A stretch of DNA of 64,000 nucleotides. Origin: Beverwykella pulmonaria (taxonomy: Eukaryota > Ascomycota > Dothideomycetes > Pleosporales > Melanommataceae). The notes under the pieces are model-generated. The model was given only the letters and a program-made list of their open reading frames with translations, was not told the DNA's origin and searched no databases. Location of the stretch: contig BCHH01000004.1 in assembly GCA_001599595.1 (NCBI GenBank), positions 1,195,997-1,259,996 of the forward strand, in the 5' to 3' direction. Each line of letters begins with the position of its first letter. The first letter of the stretch is position 1. Shown here one piece after another: positions 59,328 to 64,000 of the stretch. A program made the translations under genes and the position numbers.

Positions 59328-60003
59328 GGCGATGGATGACGCTGCGGAAGGTATCGAGGCGCTCCCATGCGGTGCGCGGTCGGCGTTGGGCGGGAAAGAA
59401 AAAAAAAGTGGGAATGACGGTTTGTGCGGGCATGTGAGTGTGGCGGCTGTGGCGCGGGGGCTGATTGGCCCGCCGTCTGCGCACTCGCAGAATGAGAACT
59501 TGTGACATGCAAAGAGGCGTCGAGGGAACCAATTCGTGCATGACCCTGATATATACAAGATCTCGCCATGCCTTTTTCTTTTTCCCCATGTTCATCGTTC
59601 CTGGTGTTTCCCGTCGTGCCACCCCAGTATCGCATCTATTATTCATTGTACCGTGCCGACGCTATCGCCGGTTCGTAGCTCGCGACGCAAAACCTAAGCT
59701 TGCGCTCTCTAGATTCCTACGGGCGGGTGTCACGGGGTCGAGCAACCTCTGCATGCGCCCGCGCAACCCAACACCGCCTGGGAGAACGGCTGCAACTCGC
59801 CGCAGAGATCAACAAGCCTTCACACGCAAAGCCTCAAAAATATTCCCCATCCGCGGCCCCTGCTCCGCCGCCAGCTCCGAATCTCTGGCTGACACCTCCG
59901 AGCGCAGCGGAACCGTTGACCCGCGCGGTCGCCACCAATCCGGTCCTCATATAGCCCCACGTGCAAATTCTGCGCCGCCCACAGGCCTCGTTTCTCCGCA
60001 ACC
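59328..60003. other. intergenic, divergent promoter region
   Basis: About 680 bp between the JJJ1-type gene (-) and the SPX-RING gene (+). An A-rich run lies at about 59399-59408. No other element is called. Confidence 0.5.
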
Positions 60004-61502
60004 ATGAAGTTCGGGCACGTCTTTAAAGCGACGCTTCGCAGCCAGGGCTTCCCGCCAGACTGGGTCGACTCCGCCATATCGTACTCGCAGCTCAAGAAAT
60101 GCATCAACAGGCTCACCGCCGAGCTTGCCCAGATGGGGCTCGATCCCGCCACCCTGGGCACATTGTTGAAGCAGGTGGAGGACTACAACGCTGCTACGGA
60201 GCAAGATGAGGATCAGGAACGGCCGTTCGAATATATTCTCTCTGGGGACGACGCCACGAGCTTGTCAAACGAGCCGCGGAAGCCGTTCCACCCCAAGCTG
60301 CTCTTCCATGTCGATGAGAACACGGGAGAGGTCCACAGCGCGAAGCTGGCCGAAGACACAAGAAGCAAGCTTCAGATGCTGGCCGTGGCCACGGGAATAT
60401 CGCAGCTGCGGGTCTTCGAGGAGCCAGACTATCAGTCCACCAACTCCATGGACTCGGACTACCAATCCATCACCTCCAAGGACTCTGCAGACCCCCCCAG
60501 TCCCCCTAGCGAAGCAGTGCAGGGGACCAGACATCACAGATACCGCACAGTAGAAGTCCCATTAACATCCGACACCGAGTTCTTCGCCACGCTCACAAGC
60601 CAGCTCTCCGGCCTCGATGCCCTGCAGACCAGAGAAGAAAAGCGAATGCACGCCCAAATAGAAGAGCTAGGCCAGCAGATCGCACGTCTCACAGACCCCG
60701 ACAAACGCCCGAACAAGAAGCTGATCCCGGTGTGGCGCCAAATCTTCCAGACGTACATCGAGAGCAGCATTTTCTTTGGAACCACCGAACGTGACCACGA
60801 GGCGCATGATGCGGACAGAGCTGCGCAGAGGTTTGCCGACTTCTCGGAGAAGATTGTGAAGCAAGGGCTGGTGGAGAAGCTCAAAAAACCCGAGAGCCTG
60901 CAGGCGCTGAACACGTTTATGAATATCAATCGAGAGATTCTGCAGGGGCTGCGATTTGGCGAGATCAATCATATTGCCATGCTGAAGATTTTGAAAAGTG
61001 AGTGCTCTCCTATTCATCCTCGTTTCCATTCGAAACCTAAAGTTCCATCATGCTGAGTATACTAGAATTCGACAAACAAACCGCCCTAGGCGTAAAATCC
61101 ACCTTCCCAAAGGCCATTGAATTCCCTGAGTTCTCCGACCACCTCGCCAGAGCCGTCTGCGCCGAAGTAAACACCCAAGTCATCAGTCACGTGCCCCTCA
61201 TCGACGACTACAGCTGTCCCATGTGCATGGAGCTGAAATGGCGCCCCGTGAAGCTACGCTGCGGACACATCTTCTGCATAAGGTGTCTGATTGTCATGCA
61301 GACTAATAAGCAGCACAAGTGCCCGCTTTGCAGGGAGTTGACCGTCGTCGATGCCAATTCGGCAAATTTGGATCTAGAGCTGGCGGATTTCTTGAAGAAG
61401 TGGTTCCCCGATGAGGTCAAGGCGAAGCAGAAGTACAATGAGCTGATGGCGGGTGTCGACCAGTATGGTGAGGTTTACAGGGACAAATGCACCGTCATGT
61501 AG
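60004..61502 (+). CDS. SPX-domain RING-finger protein, probable E3 ubiquitin ligase
   Basis: Exons 60004-60997 and 61066-61502 with a 68-nt intron (gtgagt...ctag) give 476 residues. The N-terminus MKFGHVFKATLRSQGFP and the following ISYSQLKKCINRL are the start of an SPX domain, which binds inositol pyrophosphates and senses phosphate status. The SPX core is split by a poorly conserved Ser/Asp-rich insert (about 120-180) and resumes with DTEFFATLTSQL, and across the splice with LKKFDKQTALGVKS. A C3HC4 RING follows: YSCPMCMEL, RCGHIFCIRCL and KCPLCRE (about 400-440). SPX-RING proteins in fungi are annotated as RING-14-like E3 ligases. That this one couples phosphate sensing to ubiquitylation is inference. 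It lies divergent from the J-protein gene. Confidence 0.88.
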
Positions 61503-61978
61503 TGTGGTGGACTACGGATAGCAGTTGCAGGCCTGCTATATACGTGTGGGGAGGCGGGGGGATTCGATGGTGTACATATGGGGGTTTGGTGTCGTCGGGG
61601 TTTGGGGCAAGTCGGCCCCATGTCTAGGGGGTATCCTCTCATGTGCCAACGATTGATGGAGGCAAGAATTTGTTTTTAGGTCTGCTTAGAGGTCTTGTAG
61701 ATTTGGTATAAGGGGGCAGCCAGTCTTTTAGATACCCGATAATGCGTAATATGAAATGATAGTTACCGCTCACAGGTGAAGGAGCATATGCTGAACGTTG
61801 GCTGTGAACCTCGCTTATTCCTGCCCTCGACAGGGTTCCTCATCCTTGATAGGCAGCACCATTCATCCGACTTCCCCCACCATCCGAACTGGCACCTCTC
61901 TATTTTCACAAATGCGCCACTCTACAGTGTATACTGTGCATGATTCTGTATAGGCACAGCCTTGAGCTTATATCCAGC
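61503..61978. other. intergenic
   Basis: Spacer between the SPX-RING gene and the HET-domain gene on the same strand. No element is called. The ATG at 61940 in frame with the HET gene is an alternative start. Confidence 0.5.
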
Positions 61979-64000
61979 ATGGAAAAGTCCTCCTCAGACC
62001 TAGCCACTTTCCTATCAACCTTCGACAACCTCCCCGAAGAAACCAAGGCCCTCGCTCTTCAGCATCTACTCGCCTCAGAGAAGCCATCTGATGCCCTATC
62101 CACAACATCCACCACGGAGCTAGACACCACAAATCTAAACACACATTCCTGCCACATATGCTCTCCCCTTGTCATCGAATACCGTGCCACCACCTACCAC
62201 TTTCAAGCAGGCAGCATCCACTTCTCCAAAGAAATACTCACACAAGGTCTCGTCCGCGGCTGCGTACTCGTGCAATGGGTCTTCTCGCTCCTGCACCGCG
62301 GACTGGAAGCTTTCAAGTCCGAGATCTTGCAGAAATGCTTGTTCATAGTGACAACGCATGAACCCATTGGCCTTGGGACTGCCATCGAAGACCTAGATTA
62401 TATTAGCACGCAGAGCGGGGTCACAGTGCACTTGACCATGAGTGGGGTGTACAGCGATGATCCAGATTATACAGGCACGCTCAGTGTGGAATATGATGCA
62501 GAGCCTTTTTTAGTGGATAAGTTGTGGGCGGCAGAGAAAGAGGGGAGGTGGATTGGGAGGTATGAAGATTTCGAGCGCAATTGGAGTTCGCGGAGTTCGC
62601 GGAGTTCGACGAGTTTGTGCATTTCTACCACCGAGGGTCAGTCTGCTTTTTCCCCGAGTCAACCCGGAAAGATTGTTCTTTGTTGATTTGACCATGCGAG
62701 ACTGACGATGGTAAGATGATCCCGTCGCATCGAGCCTCCCCATTCGGAGAAATGGCATAGATATCCACTCAGATACTAGCTTCGACCTTGCGCGACAATG
62801 GCTCCAAGACTGCCACTCCTCTCATCCCAACTGTACCAAACAGACGGGAATCATGCCCTCAAGAGTCATAGACATCGGAACGCGCTTCCCTATCCGCTCA
62901 GTGCGCCTGCACTGGACCGAGGAAGGCGAGACAGGCAAGTACTCCGCACTATCGTACTGCTGGGGCGGGCAACAACCCCTTGCCAGCACTTCCATCACAG
63001 CCCAAGACTTCACCGACGGCATTCTGTTCTCGAGGCTGCCGAAGACGCTGCAGGATGCCATGATCACGACTTTCAAGTTGGGTTTACGGTATATATGGAT
63101 CGACTGTCTTTGTATCATCCAAGACGACGGCGAGGATGTGGCAAGGGAGATATCGAAGATGGCGCAGACGTTCCAGGAAGCCTTCGTCACCATCTCCGCA
63201 GCCAGCGGGCGAAGCGTGCATGATGGATTTCTGACCTCTCACAAAATGCCGACAGACTCCTCGCTGAAGCTGGCCTACCAGACTAAAGAAGGGGTCCTAG
63301 GCTCGATTTACGTCGAGCAGCCGCGCCGCTACAAACCCGAAGAAGACCCCATCAGTCTCCGTGCGTGGACGCTGCAGGAACATATCCTGAGCCACCGCAT
63401 CCTCATGTACAGCACGCGAGAGATGTGGTGGACATGTCCTTCCGCAACCTTCCAGGGCAACAATAGCAATGCAGGCTATATGTCTCAGCGCTCCTTCATC
63501 CTCGATTCGAAAGGGGGCCGCATGACTCTCGACCAGTGGCGCTCAACGGTGCGCGATTACACACGCCGCTTTCTTACCTACTCGCGCGACAAACTTCCTG
63601 CTATTGCTGGAGTCGCAATGAACTATAGTACGAAGCTGCCAGGCAAATATTTCGCGGGCCTATGGGGTTTCGCGCTCCCATCGGAGCTGATGTGGAGTGC
63701 AATTCGAGCAGACATCTCCAGGCCATCCGCCCAGCGCGCGCCGAGCTGGAGTTGGGCCTCTGTAGACGGGGAAGTAACACACGATTGGTGCCCACTGCAC
63801 GACCCCGATGCGCTTTCTATATTGTACTGCTACGTCGCGCCATTAAACCCATCGTCTCCATTCGGAGAAGTCGATCCCCTGCGATCAATATTGCACGTCG
63901 AAGGCAACATCGCGCCCTTGTACTGGCGTAATGACAGACAGTACCTATACCGCATATCGCACGACCCCTCAACCGGAGTACAGCGTAAAGTAGATGTTGG
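61979..64000 (+). CDS. HET-domain protein, 3' end beyond the right edge
   Basis: Exon 1 (61979-62636) joins exon 2 (62716 onward) across a 79-nt intron (gtcagt...gtaag, branch CTGAC). Splicing yields TTED|DPVASSLPIRR in frame with FDLARQWLQDC. The second exon is a HET domain: YSALSYCWGG, then LRYIWIDCLCIIQDD, EISKMAQTFQEAFVTISAASG and AWTLQEHILSHRILMY. The N-terminus has a CxxC pair (SCHICS) and a Trp-rich region often seen ahead of HET domains. The frame is open to base 64000. HET-domain proteins trigger heterokaryon incompatibility and cell death on non-self recognition; many family members have no tested role. ATG 61979 is preferred over 61940, 13 codons upstream, without strong evidence. 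Confidence 0.88.

Overview
The window is nuclear DNA of a filamentous ascomycete (Pezizomycotina). The evidence is intron-rich genes with 46-79 nt introns and CTAAC/CTGAC-like branch points, a BCK1-type MAP kinase kinase kinase, a fungal tyrosinase, an Egh16-like secreted protein, a HET-domain gene and two NLR-type genes. A Dothideomycete is my best guess, from general resemblance only. About 20 protein-coding genes, two degenerate genes and one tRNA are supported; exon boundaries were worked out by hand from splice sites and family conservation.

Left third (1-25 kb): a Kel3/KLHDC4-type kelch protein running off the left edge (-); an S33 proline iminopeptidase-like hydrolase (+); an SMP-30/gluconolactonase-like protein (-); a large HeLo-NACHT-ankyrin-ZZ protein (-); an FAD monooxygenase (-) divergent from a pyroglutamyl peptidase (+); a CaMK-I-type kinase (-); cofactor-independent phosphoglycerate mutase (-) divergent from Mediator subunit 9 (+); a degenerate RING-like locus; and a four-TM membrane protein (+).

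Middle (26-41.5 kb): a PNP_UDP-NB-ARC-TPR gene (+) whose near-identical TPR units flank a 585-N assembly gap; an intron-containing tRNA-Asp; a type-B carboxylesterase (+); a tetraspan protein (-); a DUF7730-like gene (-) with an internal duplication; a broken Ca2+/H+ antiporter (-) with three TAG stops and several frameshifts; and an Egh16-like secreted protein (+).

Right third (41.9-64 kb): pyruvate decarboxylase (-) divergent from BCK1 (+); tyrosinase (-); a JJJ1-type J-protein (-) divergent from an SPX-RING protein (+); and a HET-domain gene (+) running off the right edge.

The housekeeping genes are not a pathway cluster. The notable theme is three unrelated allorecognition/innate-immunity-type genes (HeLo-NACHT-ANK-ZZ, PNP-NB-ARC-TPR, HET) within 64 kb, one with repeats that look actively homogenised. 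Two introns appear to use GC-AG boundaries. I see no CRISPR array, rRNA gene or intact transposon; one short palindromic repeat pair near the tRNA may be a decayed LTR.
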